Of a stretch of 64,000 nt of DNA, positions 7,828 through 15,811 are shown one piece after another (position 1 is the first letter of the stretch; each line of letters opens with the position of its first letter). The stretch covers positions 62,001 through 126,000 of the forward strand of contig NZ_CP071528.1 of the NCBI RefSeq assembly GCF_023921225.1. Reading direction: 5' to 3'. The notes under the pieces were generated by a model that saw only the letters and a list, made by a program, of their open reading frames with translations, had not been told where the DNA came from and did not search any database. A program made the translations under genes and the position numbers. This stretch comes from Legionella lytica (GTDB taxonomy: Bacteria; Pseudomonadota; Gammaproteobacteria; Legionellales; Legionellaceae).

Positions 7828-8613
7828 CGAAATGTTAAATTCGGGATCAACTAACAAGCCAGTATTGCGTGGGATTGCTATCCATTTCATGTCCTTGGAA
7901 GATAGTTTTTCGGAGGTGATAATCACATGCTTTGTAATCGGATCTTCAAAGAAATACATGGTTTCAGGCTTAGCTTGAGCTGAGGTGCAATAACGAAAAG
8001 CAACAGTGTATTTTCCATTAGTAATGCAAATATTAAAATAGCACACTCCATTTTTATAATGCTCATTCACTAAGTTATTAATGATATGTAATGCCTCTAA
8101 TAAGGTTGCTTGGATGTCATTTGCATTTCTAATTTTCATTTTTTTTGCCAATTGCAAAAATAAAGCAAAAATTAACTCCGAGTCGGTGGTTCCTTTTATC
8201 CAATTATAAATATCATCATCTAATAAATTTTGAATGTCGCGTCTTACCTTTTTAAAATAGGGAATCCATCCATTATGCATAAACAACCAATTTTTATAGA
8301 TAAATGGATGGCAATTAAATTGAGAAATACCACCTGTACTTGCAGCTCTTATGTGTCCAAAGAAAAGAGATGCTCGTGTATTTTTTGCAAGATATTTTAA
8401 ATTTTGATCGTTCCATGCAGGAAATAATGAGGTAAATAGGGCTGGCGTTTTATTATAGGAAGTATACCACCCCAAACCAAATCCATCTCCATTAGTTACC
8501 GTCCTTGATTCTCTGGAAATAAGGCTTTGCTTCACAAGAGAATTGCTCGGCTTAATTAAAAGCTCGGATAATAAGATGTCTTTTTCTCCAATATAGGCTA
8601 CGAATCGGCACAT
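7810..8613 (-). CDS. Class II glutamine amidotransferase (YafJ/EgtC-like)
   Basis: 267 residues. The protein starts MCRFVAYIG, so removal of Met exposes the N-terminal Cys nucleophile of an Ntn-hydrolase. Further hallmarks are NGDGFGLGWY (around residue 43), FGHIRAAS (around residue 90), NCHPFIYKNWLFMHNGWIP (around residue 100) and TDSELIF (around residue 140). The length fits stand-alone glutamine amidotransferases such as YafJ or the ergothioneine enzyme EgtC. The divergent neighbour is a GCS2-type glutamate ligase. In ergothioneine loci a glutamate-cysteine ligase and EgtC occur together, but EgtB and EgtD are absent here, so a general gamma-glutamyl amidase role is as likely. The 3' end converges on a broken SDR gene. 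Confidence 0.82.
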   Translation of the reverse strand: MCRFVAYIGEKDILLSELLIKPSNSLVKQSLISRESRTVTNGDGFGLGWYTSYNKTPALFTSLFPAWNDQNLKYLAKNTRASLFFGHIRAASTGGISQFNCHPFIYKNWLFMHNGWIPYFKKVRRDIQNLLDDDIYNWIKGTTDSELIFALFLQLAKKMKIRNANDIQATLLEALHIINNLVNEHYKNGVCYFNICITNGKYTVAFRYCTSAQAKPETMYFFEDPITKHVIITSEKLSSKDMKWIAIPRNTGLLVDPEFNISLKELS

Positions 8614-8861
8614 ACGCTTCTCGCTTCTATTTTGTGATACATCAAAAAACCTAGCATTCTTATATTATAGCCTAGATAGAAATGTTGGCTTTTTGATTTT
8701 TTGTTCATTTATTCTTCTACACTTTAATGAAGCTTAAAGAAAACGCAATTGATAAAAGAGTGGGGCATTACAAGCAAAGTAAATCAATACAGAATCCCAC
8801 TCAGGCAATGTTTGCTTTTTCCTATTTACAAAAATGACGTAACTTGAGATAAGGATATAGT

Positions 8862-9989
8862 ATGAAAGAATTACTCTTTAAAGAGTCCTCAAATTTCTCA
8901 ATTGGCATGGAACTGGAGTTTCAAATTATTAATCCGGAATCATTGTCCTTAATTTCGCGTGCCAGTGAAGTTTTGGAAAACATTCAGGGAAGCCCGTATC
9001 AACAACAAATCAAGCCTGAACTTACTCAAAGTATGATTGAGATTAATTCTTCCATTCATTATAACGTCGCTGACTTACATCGAGAGTTTCAAAAATTATA
9101 TGGTTTTTTATTGGCGCAAGCTTCAGCGTTAGACATTTCTTTCTGTGGAGGAGGGGTACATCCTTTTCACCAGTGGAATATGCAAGAGCTCTATGTTAAA
9201 AATAAAAAAATTGCTTCCTTTGGTAGAAAATATAAATTTCTAGCGCAACAAGCGACTGTATTTGGTCAACATGTTCATATAGGCTGTAATAATGCGGAGC
9301 ATGCACTGTATTTAATACATGCACTTTCACGTTTTGTACCTCATTTTATTGCAATTGCAGCCTCATCACCTTTTTATCAAGGAGTTGATACTGGATTTGT
9401 TTCGGCACGATCAACTCTTTTTAAGGCTTTTCCCTTTAGTGGAGTCATTCCTTTTTTTAAAAGCTGGTCGGATTTTTCTAACTATTTTTATAAAATGCGT
9501 GATTTAGGGGTCGTAAACGAGTTGGGAGATTTTTTATGGGACATTAGACCTCAGCCCTCTTTTGGCACAGTAGAAGTTAGGGTTTGTGATACCCCTTTAA
9601 CATTAAATACCGCAATTTTAATCGCTGCGTATGTGCAAACCTTAGCTTTCTATCTCTTAGAAGAAAAGCCTATAGAAATTTGTCCCACTTTATATTCTTT
9701 TTATGATTATAATTACTTTCAGGCCAGCAGATATGGATTTAATGGAGATATTATTGATGTTGCTAATGAAAAACATCATTTAATTGATCAAGACATACTG
9801 GATACCGTAAAAAGAATAAAAAAATATGCTTCTAAACTACAAACAGAGAAATTTCTTCTTTTGCTAGAGGAGACTATAAAAAATAAAAAAAATGATGCTG
9901 AAGAATTGAGAACTATTTATAATGAAAAGAGTTCTTTGCAGGAAGTTGTATGGAATCAATGCCAATTATGGGCAAAAAGCGTCCATTAA
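8862..9989 (+). CDS. GCS2-type carboxylate-amine ligase (YbdK-like glutamate-cysteine ligase)
   Basis: 375 residues, the standard length for the YbdK family. It opens with FSIGMELEFQIINPESL, where the Glu residues bind metal and ATP in this fold, then KPELTQSMIEINSS, GGGVHPFHQW, QATVFGQHVHIGC, ARSTLFKAFPFSG and DIRPQPSFGTVEVRVCDTP, all in family order. YbdK proteins have weak glutamate-cysteine ligase activity in vitro and their physiological substrate is often unclear. The gene is divergent from the glutamine amidotransferase, with 250 bp between them, so the two may share regulation and act on gamma-glutamyl compounds. Downstream lies a patch of decayed insertion sequences. Confidence 0.85.
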   Translation: MKELLFKESSNFSIGMELEFQIINPESLSLISRASEVLENIQGSPYQQQIKPELTQSMIEINSSIHYNVADLHREFQKLYGFLLAQASALDISFCGGGVHPFHQWNMQELYVKNKKIASFGRKYKFLAQQATVFGQHVHIGCNNAEHALYLIHALSRFVPHFIAIAASSPFYQGVDTGFVSARSTLFKAFPFSGVIPFFKSWSDFSNYFYKMRDLGVVNELGDFLWDIRPQPSFGTVEVRVCDTPLTLNTAILIAAYVQTLAFYLLEEKPIEICPTLYSFYDYNYFQASRYGFNGDIIDVANEKHHLIDQDILDTVKRIKKYASKLQTEKFLLLLEETIKNKKNDAEELRTIYNEKSSLQEVVWNQCQLWAKSVH

Positions 9990-10136
9990 TTCCTTAATCA
10001 TATCTCAGTTTTTTCTAGTTCGTGCCAAATTTTATGGAGTTCCCTACCTGGTTTTTGTTTTGCTCCATTATTTAGTGATGCGGTCTAATGGATCTGTACA
10101 TCCCAGTTAAGAGATAATGCTCCATACCATTTCCCA

Positions 10137-10274
10137 GTAGAGTTTATTAGTGTTGCGGTGTGGAGTTGTCATAGATTTAATAACAGTTACCGAGATGTTG
10201 CAGATAGCTTATTATCTCGTGGCATTGAAGTCAGTTATGGGAGGCGACAGGGCGTTTTCATGATTAAAAAATAA
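10137..10274 (+). pseudogene. IS6-family transposase fragment
   Basis: A 45-codon open stretch reads WSCHRFNNSYRDVADSLLSR followed by GIEVSY, the N-terminal helix region of IS6/IS26-type transposases (consensus: W-x-x-R-F-x-x-S-Y-R-D-V, then an RGI-x-V-S-Y motif). It has no start codon. It loses similarity after that motif and ends at TAA 10274. The DDE core is absent. Confidence 0.7.
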
Positions 10275-10276
10275 AA

Positions 10277-10360
10277 CACCACAGATTGCATTCTTATTTA
10301 GGATATTTAAGCCCAAATCAATTTGAAAAACAGAATGATTTTTTAATGAGAGTTGCTTAA
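10277..10360 (+). pseudogene. IS3-family OrfB C-terminal fragment
   Basis: Reads HHRLHSYLGYLSPNQFEKQ and then a short tail to TAA at 10360. The H-S-Y-L-G-Y-x-S-P-x-x-F-E block is the C-terminal signature of IS3-family integrase-like transposases. Only about 27 codons remain, followed directly by the terminal repeat. Confidence 0.75.
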
Positions 10361-10480
10361 CTGGGGTGTAACATTTTGGTTGACCACATCTGTCCTATAA
10401 AATTACTTCATGTTGTTTTAAATGGAATGTTCTGTTTAGACTGCGGCACTCAGGTTAAAAATCCCACCTAGGAGTAATCA

Positions 10481-10523
10481 TTGAATAGTTTCCATAATCA
10501 CTATATAGTTTCATTATGAAACT
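10481..10523 (+). promoter_or_regulatory. Promoter with palindromic MarR-type operator
   Basis: TTGAAT at 10481, a 17-base spacer and TATAGT at 10504 form a near-consensus sigma-70 promoter. A perfect palindrome AGTTTCAT-T-ATGAAACT (10507-10523) overlaps the -10 box and lies 15 bases before the start codon of the MarR-GNAT gene. Binding there would block the promoter, so autorepression is likely. Confidence 0.65.
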
Positions 10524-10537
10524 GATTGAGGTGATTT

Positions 10538-11455
10538 ATGAATTTAGAGGAAATTGATGAGTTAAGATTTTATTCACGAGAGCTTATACGTGAATTTGGA
10601 TTTTTAAATGAATCCACAAAAAATGAAAATTTAAATTTTGCTCAAATTCATTTATTGTTGGAATGTGATCGCCATGGGTCTATTGATCAGCAGTTTTTAG
10701 CGAAAAATTTAAGAATTAATAAGTCGTACGTAAGCCGGCTAGTTAAGTCTTTAGTCGCTCTTGGATATGTTGATTTTTATGAAGCGGAGCATGATAAAAG
10801 AAATAAACCCATCTATCTGACTAGCCTTGGATTGGAGAAGGTGTGCGAGATTAATACCAATGCCAGAAGTCAGGTTTTATCCGCATTGAACTATGTAGCA
10901 CCAGAGGAGCAAATGAAAATAATTGAGGGATTACAGCTTTACAGTCGCGCCTTAAAAAAATCACGTGATTTTCAAGGAATAACCATACGTCGTGTTGAGC
11001 CGCAAGATAACGAGCAATTGTGTATTTTAATAAAATCAGTATTAAGTGAATTTGGCGCGAATAAACCTGGCTTTGCCTACATGGATGAAGAAACAAGCTC
11101 AATGTATGAGTTTTATCAAGAAAAAGGTAGGTCATACTACATTGTCCAAAAAGATAATAAGGTTATTGGTGGAGTAGGATTTGCTCCTTTACTTGGTGCA
11201 AGTCCTGACATTTGTGAATTAAGAAAAATGTATTTAGATAAAGAGGCTAGGGGATTGGGACTTGGTAATGAGCTATTAAATCTGGCTATTAATGAGGCGA
11301 AATCACTGTATAAAACGATGTACCTAGAAACCTTATCTCATATGACACAAGCCATATCATTGTATTGTAAGGTCGGATTTAATTACCTGTCACAACCTAT
11401 GGGGGATACAGGCCATTACAGTTGTGACACATGGATGATGAAGAAGATTTCATAA
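10538..11455 (+). CDS. MarR-family regulator fused to a GNAT acetyltransferase
   Basis: 305 residues; GAGGTG lies in front of the ATG. Residues 1 to about 150 form a MarR winged helix: FLAKNLRINKSYVSRLVKSL is the recognition region and FYEAEHDKRNKPIYLT the wing, with an Asp-Lys-Arg typical of the family. Residues about 155-305 form a GNAT domain beginning ITIRRVEPQDNEQLCILI, with ELRKMYLDKEARGLGLGNEL as the acetyl-CoA pyrophosphate loop and AISLYCKVGF near the end. MarR-GNAT fusions are a known architecture, thought to combine sensing or regulation with acetylation, but substrates are mostly unknown. A palindrome over the promoter suggests control of its own expression. Confidence 0.85.
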   Translation: MNLEEIDELRFYSRELIREFGFLNESTKNENLNFAQIHLLLECDRHGSIDQQFLAKNLRINKSYVSRLVKSLVALGYVDFYEAEHDKRNKPIYLTSLGLEKVCEINTNARSQVLSALNYVAPEEQMKIIEGLQLYSRALKKSRDFQGITIRRVEPQDNEQLCILIKSVLSEFGANKPGFAYMDEETSSMYEFYQEKGRSYYIVQKDNKVIGGVGFAPLLGASPDICELRKMYLDKEARGLGLGNELLNLAINEAKSLYKTMYLETLSHMTQAISLYCKVGFNYLSQPMGDTGHYSCDTWMMKKIS

Positions 11456-11529
11456 AGAAAATGTGAGAGTATTTTAAATTAATGGAGTGTGACTCCATTG
11501 ATTTAAAAGTATTTCTAAGGAGAGAAAAG

Positions 11530-13557
11530 ATGAGTTCAAGGAGAACTAAGGGATTCAGATTATTCTATATAATTAGTTTGTTACTATTCAATACGAGTTA
11601 CGCAGAGGGCTATCCTTTTCAAATTGGTGCTGGGATTTATGATATTACCGGTGCTGCTGCAGAAATTAATATGATGGGTTATGCGGCCCCGTTGCAATTC
11701 ACTAAGGGGATTCATTCTCGTTTATGGTCGCGTGCTTTTATTATTGCTTCGCCTACTAATGATCAACGAGTAGTTTTCGTTAGTGCAGATCTTGGCATGG
11801 CCTTTCAGTCGGTTAAACAGGGTGTTGTTAAAAAACTAAAAGAGCATTTTGGTACGCTTTATAATGATAAAAACTTAATGATCAGTGCCACGCATACCCA
11901 TGCGGGTTCTGGCGGTTATGCTTTTGAAACCTTATATAATTTTACTGCACGTGGTTTTTATAAAGATAATTATGATGTTGTGGTAAACGGCATTACCCAA
12001 TCGATTATTCGCGCTCATAATAATTTGGAACCCGGTACGATTTATATTGAGGAATCAGAACTAACGAATACTACTAAAAACCGTTCAATTAAAGCCTATT
12101 TAAAAAATCCTGAAGAAGAGCGGGCTCTTTATGAACATAATACGGATAAATCGTTTACTTTGTTGAAGTTAGTTAATGATCAGGGCGAGCCAATTGGTAT
12201 GATTAATTGGCATGCAGTCCATGGTGTATCAATGAGTAAGGGAAATACACTGATTAGTGGCGATAATAAAGGCTATGCTTCGTACCTCTTTGAACAAGAG
12301 ATGCATAGCAATTATCTTGAAAACAAAACTTTTGTTGCGGCCTTTGCTCAGGCGAATGAAGGGGATGCTAGCCCTAATATTTTTGATACGGTTGCTGATG
12401 GTAATTGTGGTGAAATGACCTGTGTTGATATTCAACATACCTATGTTATTGGTAAACGCCAATATAAAAAGGCTAAAGAGCTATTTACTCATGCCAATGA
12501 ACCTATTGGTGAGGGTTTGGACTATCGCCATCAATACTTAGATATGGAACATACGAATGTACGTAGCGAGTTTACGGGGAGTCAAGAAGAATCCACTTGC
12601 ACTGCTGCTTTGGGTTATTCTTTTGGTGCCGGAACTTCGGATGGTGTAGGGTTGGATTTTTTATTCAGCCAAGGCCAATTGGAAGCTGATTCTTTTGTGA
12701 ATTTTTTACGTAATATTATTGCTACTCCTACTCAAGAAATGGCTCAATGTCAGCATCCTAAGCCAATTTTATTGGCCGTTGGACTGAATCAACCCGCTTG
12801 GGTTCCTCACAATATGCCTATTCAGCTATTTAAAATTGGTCATTTGGTGATCGCGGGTGTTCCAGGTGAGTTTACCACCATGTCAGGCCGTAGGCTGAAA
12901 AAATTATTAAAAGATACTTTTCAAGAACAGGTTTCACATGTGGTTATTGCTGGACTTAGTAATTCTTACGCGGGTTATGTCACTACGCCAGAGGAATATA
13001 GTCAGCAAAATTATGAAGGTGGTTTTACTGTTTTTGGAAAATGGACTTTACCTGCTTATTTGCAGGGTTTTAAAGGCTTAGCCCTCGATATGATGAATCA
13101 ACGGGAAACGGACACAGGCCCTATACCGGAAGATTTAAGTTCTAATACAGGAAGTTTGATTTTTCCTGTTTTGTTTGATGATAAATGGCCGCTGATTCCA
13201 TTTGGTAGTGTGCATGAACAACCTCAAGAAGAATATCAACCAGGCGATATTGTCCATGTTTCTTTTTGGGCAGGGCATCCACGAAATAATTTAGAAACGA
13301 TGAAAGGCTTCTTGGAGGTGCAACATTTACTTCCTAACGGTGAATGGGAAACTATTGCCCATGATTGGGATTTTAATACGGTTTATCGCTGGGAGCGCAT
13401 TGGTATAGCCTATGCCTATGGACATGTCTATTGGAAAATCGCTAAGAATATTCCCGCAGGTACTTACCGTATTTACCATTCAGGGCATTATAAATTTGGT
13501 TGGGATCAACAGATTTATTCTTATGAAGGGGTATCTGATACGTTTAAAGTGAGTTAA
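11530..13557 (+). CDS. Secreted neutral ceramidase
   Basis: 675 residues from the ATG at 11530, which has AAGGAG upstream; an ORF start at 11482 would add 16 unlikely residues before the signal peptide. The signal sequence is FRLFYIISLLLFNTSYAEG. The mature enzyme follows the neutral/alkaline ceramidase pattern: QIGAGIYDITGAAAEINMMG at the start, SATHTHAGSGGY and NWHAVHGVSM for zinc histidines, and FAQANEGDASPN containing the catalytic serine (Ser281). GLSNSYAGYVTTPEEYSQQNYEGG is present, and a C-terminal immunoglobulin-like domain closes with WKIAKNIPAGTYRIYHSGHYK. The enzyme hydrolyses ceramide to sphingosine and fatty acid. In an intracellular pathogen it may act on host sphingolipids; that role is inference. 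Confidence 0.9.
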   Translation: MSSRRTKGFRLFYIISLLLFNTSYAEGYPFQIGAGIYDITGAAAEINMMGYAAPLQFTKGIHSRLWSRAFIIASPTNDQRVVFVSADLGMAFQSVKQGVVKKLKEHFGTLYNDKNLMISATHTHAGSGGYAFETLYNFTARGFYKDNYDVVVNGITQSIIRAHNNLEPGTIYIEESELTNTTKNRSIKAYLKNPEEERALYEHNTDKSFTLLKLVNDQGEPIGMINWHAVHGVSMSKGNTLISGDNKGYASYLFEQEMHSNYLENKTFVAAFAQANEGDASPNIFDTVADGNCGEMTCVDIQHTYVIGKRQYKKAKELFTHANEPIGEGLDYRHQYLDMEHTNVRSEFTGSQEESTCTAALGYSFGAGTSDGVGLDFLFSQGQLEADSFVNFLRNIIATPTQEMAQCQHPKPILLAVGLNQPAWVPHNMPIQLFKIGHLVIAGVPGEFTTMSGRRLKKLLKDTFQEQVSHVVIAGLSNSYAGYVTTPEEYSQQNYEGGFTVFGKWTLPAYLQGFKGLALDMMNQRETDTGPIPEDLSSNTGSLIFPVLFDDKWPLIPFGSVHEQPQEEYQPGDIVHVSFWAGHPRNNLETMKGFLEVQHLLPNGEWETIAHDWDFNTVYRWERIGIAYAYGHVYWKIAKNIPAGTYRIYHSGHYKFGWDQQIYSYEGVSDTFKVS

Positions 13558-13572
13558 GCCGCAAGAAAAGCC

Positions 13573-13621
13573 TGTAGGTTGGTGCTGAGCATCGTTTCGT
13601 TGCAGCCAACACCAGCCTACA
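13573..13621. repeat. Intergenic imperfect hairpin repeat
   Basis: TGTAGGTTGGTG at the left pairs with CACCAGCCTACA at the right. It is one of three similar TAGG/CCTA or CCTGGAT/ATCCAGG hairpins in this window (also near 15738 and 56500). It lies after the ceramidase stop and may double as a terminator. Confidence 0.5.
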
Positions 13622-13696
13622 TCTCCCTAAAAACTCTTAACTACGTCATCCTATTAATATTCAAATGAAATCTCATTTTCTTTAATTGGTTCTATA

Positions 13697-13728
13697 ATTA
13701 TCCATAATGGAAAATCATTATGGATAAT
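13697..13728 (+). promoter_or_regulatory. Perfect 13-bp inverted repeat just before a start codon
   Basis: Two exact 13-base arms (core TTATCCATAATG / CATTATGGATAA) separated by six bases end five bases before the ATG at 13734. In DNA it would be a strong operator; in RNA it would form a stable hairpin over the translation start. No Shine-Dalgarno sequence is visible outside it. Confidence 0.55.
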
Positions 13729-13733
13729 GGCTT

Positions 13734-14984
13734 ATGGGTGGTCAATTATTTTTTAAAGATAAAGTATGGAGTCCTCTCTCGAAAAAGGTTGTAGAGAATA
13801 CGGGGAGTGAGTTAGAGGCGGGTACCACACAAGCCGTATCTTCAGCCGCTTCCGGCACCTCTGGGGTTGAAGAGTCTAATGTATCTCAATCTGTACCTGA
13901 AGTTTCATCGCCACGTTATTCTGAGGCTAAAGAAGCTGACAACGTAGTAGCTACAAATTTCTCTCCTCTTCAATCTCTTGCTCGGCTAGATGACATGTCT
14001 CTAGATAGTGTTTTTGCAACGCCACCGCAACCCGCTGTAGTACTCCCTCCGATTCCTGATACTCCGCTTGCTGCGACATATGCACAGGAACCTCCTCAGA
14101 TTGATGGATGGCATTTTTTAGGAGAAGGTACATTTAATAGGGTATATCTAAGTGACGAGGGTAACGAGGTCTTAAAAATACAAAAAATTATGAACCAAAC
14201 AGATGCTCCAGAACGTTCTGTAAGATTGTGGAATGCGCTTAACCCAGATTTGCCTCCGGCAAGACTGTTAGATACTGCTCAGGGAATAGCATGGGTTTGT
14301 CCTTTTATAGCAGGTGAGCAAGCATCTGACAGGGATATGGTAGAGGCTCTAGTCGATATTTATAACAAGACTGGAAGAATAGTTGCTGACGCAACAGCAC
14401 CAACAAATTTCATCAGAACTCCTGACGGTCAAGTGGTATGCATTGATGTGGGAATGGCGATGCAATTAGAACAACGACAGGAGAAACAATTTTCACAACG
14501 TGTGCGCCGCCATAGCGTGACAAGTCTTGATAGTTGGCGTTCTTTAAAAACTGACTATGATCCCTTTTTTAAAATGCGGTCGGAAATTTATCCTGAAACA
14601 GTAAAAATGGTTAAAGCTTTAGTGCTCATTAAGGACAATCGTCCGGATATGGTTGATGTTGATTTTTTAAAAACTAGCCCCGACCTGGTAGAGAAATTGG
14701 CACAAGCTTATGATCGCCAACATTCCCTGGATGATGCCTTAGGTCACTTGGATGATGTGTTTGGATTTGATGTTTTCATCGAGTTACCTCAACCAACGAG
14801 TACTTTGACCATTACCCCATCAGCAGATGTACCGCCAACTACACCTCACTCTGTTTCTGCAGTGGTAGAGCAGGATACTTCTCAATCATGTAAGCAGTTC
14901 AAAACCAGGTTTATTAGTGCCATAGAACATGACTCAATGCCTGATTCTACTGATGAAATGGATATTAGAATGAAACTAGGCTAG
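13734..14984 (+). CDS. Divergent kinase-like protein, putative effector
   Basis: 416 residues. Residues 1-120 are low-complexity, Ser/Thr/Pro-rich. From about residue 125 there is a reduced protein-kinase pattern: GEGTFNRVYLSD as glycine loop (130-141), EVLKIQK with the ATP lysine at 148, VADATAPTNFI in place of the HRD loop with Asp219 and Asn225 in the right spacing, and VCIDVG with Asp238 as the metal-binding DFG equivalent. Residues about 250-350 are helical and the tail is again Ser/Thr-rich and polar, as in Dot/Icm substrates. The HRD arginine is missing, so activity could be altered or aimed at a non-protein substrate. I do not recognise the exact family. A perfect palindrome precedes the start. 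Confidence 0.6.
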   Translation: MGGQLFFKDKVWSPLSKKVVENTGSELEAGTTQAVSSAASGTSGVEESNVSQSVPEVSSPRYSEAKEADNVVATNFSPLQSLARLDDMSLDSVFATPPQPAVVLPPIPDTPLAATYAQEPPQIDGWHFLGEGTFNRVYLSDEGNEVLKIQKIMNQTDAPERSVRLWNALNPDLPPARLLDTAQGIAWVCPFIAGEQASDRDMVEALVDIYNKTGRIVADATAPTNFIRTPDGQVVCIDVGMAMQLEQRQEKQFSQRVRRHSVTSLDSWRSLKTDYDPFFKMRSEIYPETVKMVKALVLIKDNRPDMVDVDFLKTSPDLVEKLAQAYDRQHSLDDALGHLDDVFGFDVFIELPQPTSTLTITPSADVPPTTPHSVSAVVEQDTSQSCKQFKTRFISAIEHDSMPDSTDEMDIRMKLG

Positions 14985-15076
14985 GTTATTTCTTGGTTTA
15001 ATCATGTCAAAATTTAATATTTCCTTAACACTCTGTATATATAATACCCCATCTAGTCAAATAGGGTGGGTGCCAA

Positions 15077-15472
15077 ATGAAATTCCAATCTTCAGAACTT
15101 GAAAGCCGTTATAATAAATATTGGGACGATAATGTGGTGAATTTAGATGGGATTATTCGTTCTGTTTCTTTAGGATTTAACTTTTTGAATGGTACTAAGA
15201 ATGTGGGTGAACTAATTAGCGAATATCGTCACCGCATTCTGAATGTGTTTTCCAATTTGGAGCGTCGGATGGATGCATTTGAAGACAAAGAGTATATACA
15301 GGATTATCTGAAAAATACTCTAAGTCAGGGCGTGGAAGATTTATCGTTTTATCAAAAGATATTTCCTGAGTACGCTGCATTTTGTGAGCAATATATAAGT
15401 GAATTAAATTCCAAAATGCCAAACGTCAACAATGAGCGTAGCTTCAGCCTAACTGCAAGTGGAATGGCTTGA
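15077..15472 (+). CDS. Hypothetical helical protein
   Basis: 131 residues, no signal peptide or membrane segment. The sequence is rich in charged helices (SEYRHRILNVFSNLERRMDA, then YLKNTLSQGVEDLSFYQKIF) and ends in a Ser-rich tail. It begins 92 bp after the divergent kinase-like gene on the same strand, with GGTGGG upstream. I recognise no family. It may be a small effector or a partner of the preceding gene, but nothing in the sequence proves this. Confidence 0.5.
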   Translation: MKFQSSELESRYNKYWDDNVVNLDGIIRSVSLGFNFLNGTKNVGELISEYRHRILNVFSNLERRMDAFEDKEYIQDYLKNTLSQGVEDLSFYQKIFPEYAAFCEQYISELNSKMPNVNNERSFSLTASGMA

Positions 15473-15811
15473 TATTGCTCTAAGTAAATATAGGTCTGAT
15501 GTCGCCGTAGACGTACCAAGGTTTTCATTTTTGAGTAGAATGAGTTTATTGCTTTGGGGTCGGGGGATATGTTTTCTCCTGGCTAGAAGTTGCTTTCGTT
15601 GTTTTATGAGATAAAAATAAGTGTGAGAATGTTTTACTAAGAAAAGATTTTTCTTTATGAACTTTATCTTCTTGGTGATCCTTAGTAGTAGCCTGGTTAC
15701 TTAGGAAACTAGCAGTCTTCATGACCTTATCTAAATGTAGCCTGGATGCAGAGAAGAGTAATCCAGGAGGTCATGAGCGCCGCGAATTCTCAGGAAAGTG
15801 AGTTTTTATGT
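15473..15811. repeat. Intergenic region with a CCTGGAT/ATCCAGG hairpin
   Basis: A 340-bp gap with no convincing gene. At 15741-15768 CCTGGAT and ATCCAGG are arms of a short imperfect hairpin (GTAGCCTGGAT... GTAATCCAGG), a form common between genes in Legionella and other gammaproteobacteria. Nothing else is recognisable. Confidence 0.4.

Larger units (their letters stand above)
10077..10390 (+). mobile_element. Internally scrambled IS3-family remnant
   Basis: The left boundary (from 10077, GATGCGGTC... CATCCCAGTTAAG) and right boundary (to 10390, CTTAACTGGGGTGTA... GACCACATC) are imperfect inverted repeats of each other over about 33 bp, as expected for IS3 ends. Between them lie an IS6-type transposase piece and the extreme C-terminus of an IS3 OrfB. 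About 1 kb of a normal IS3 element is missing. Confidence 0.55.

Noticed and set aside
7810..9989. An ergothioneine biosynthesis locus (EgtA/EgtC)
   Set aside because: The ligase is of the GCS2/YbdK type and EgtB and EgtD are absent nearby; a shared glutamyl theme alone is not enough.
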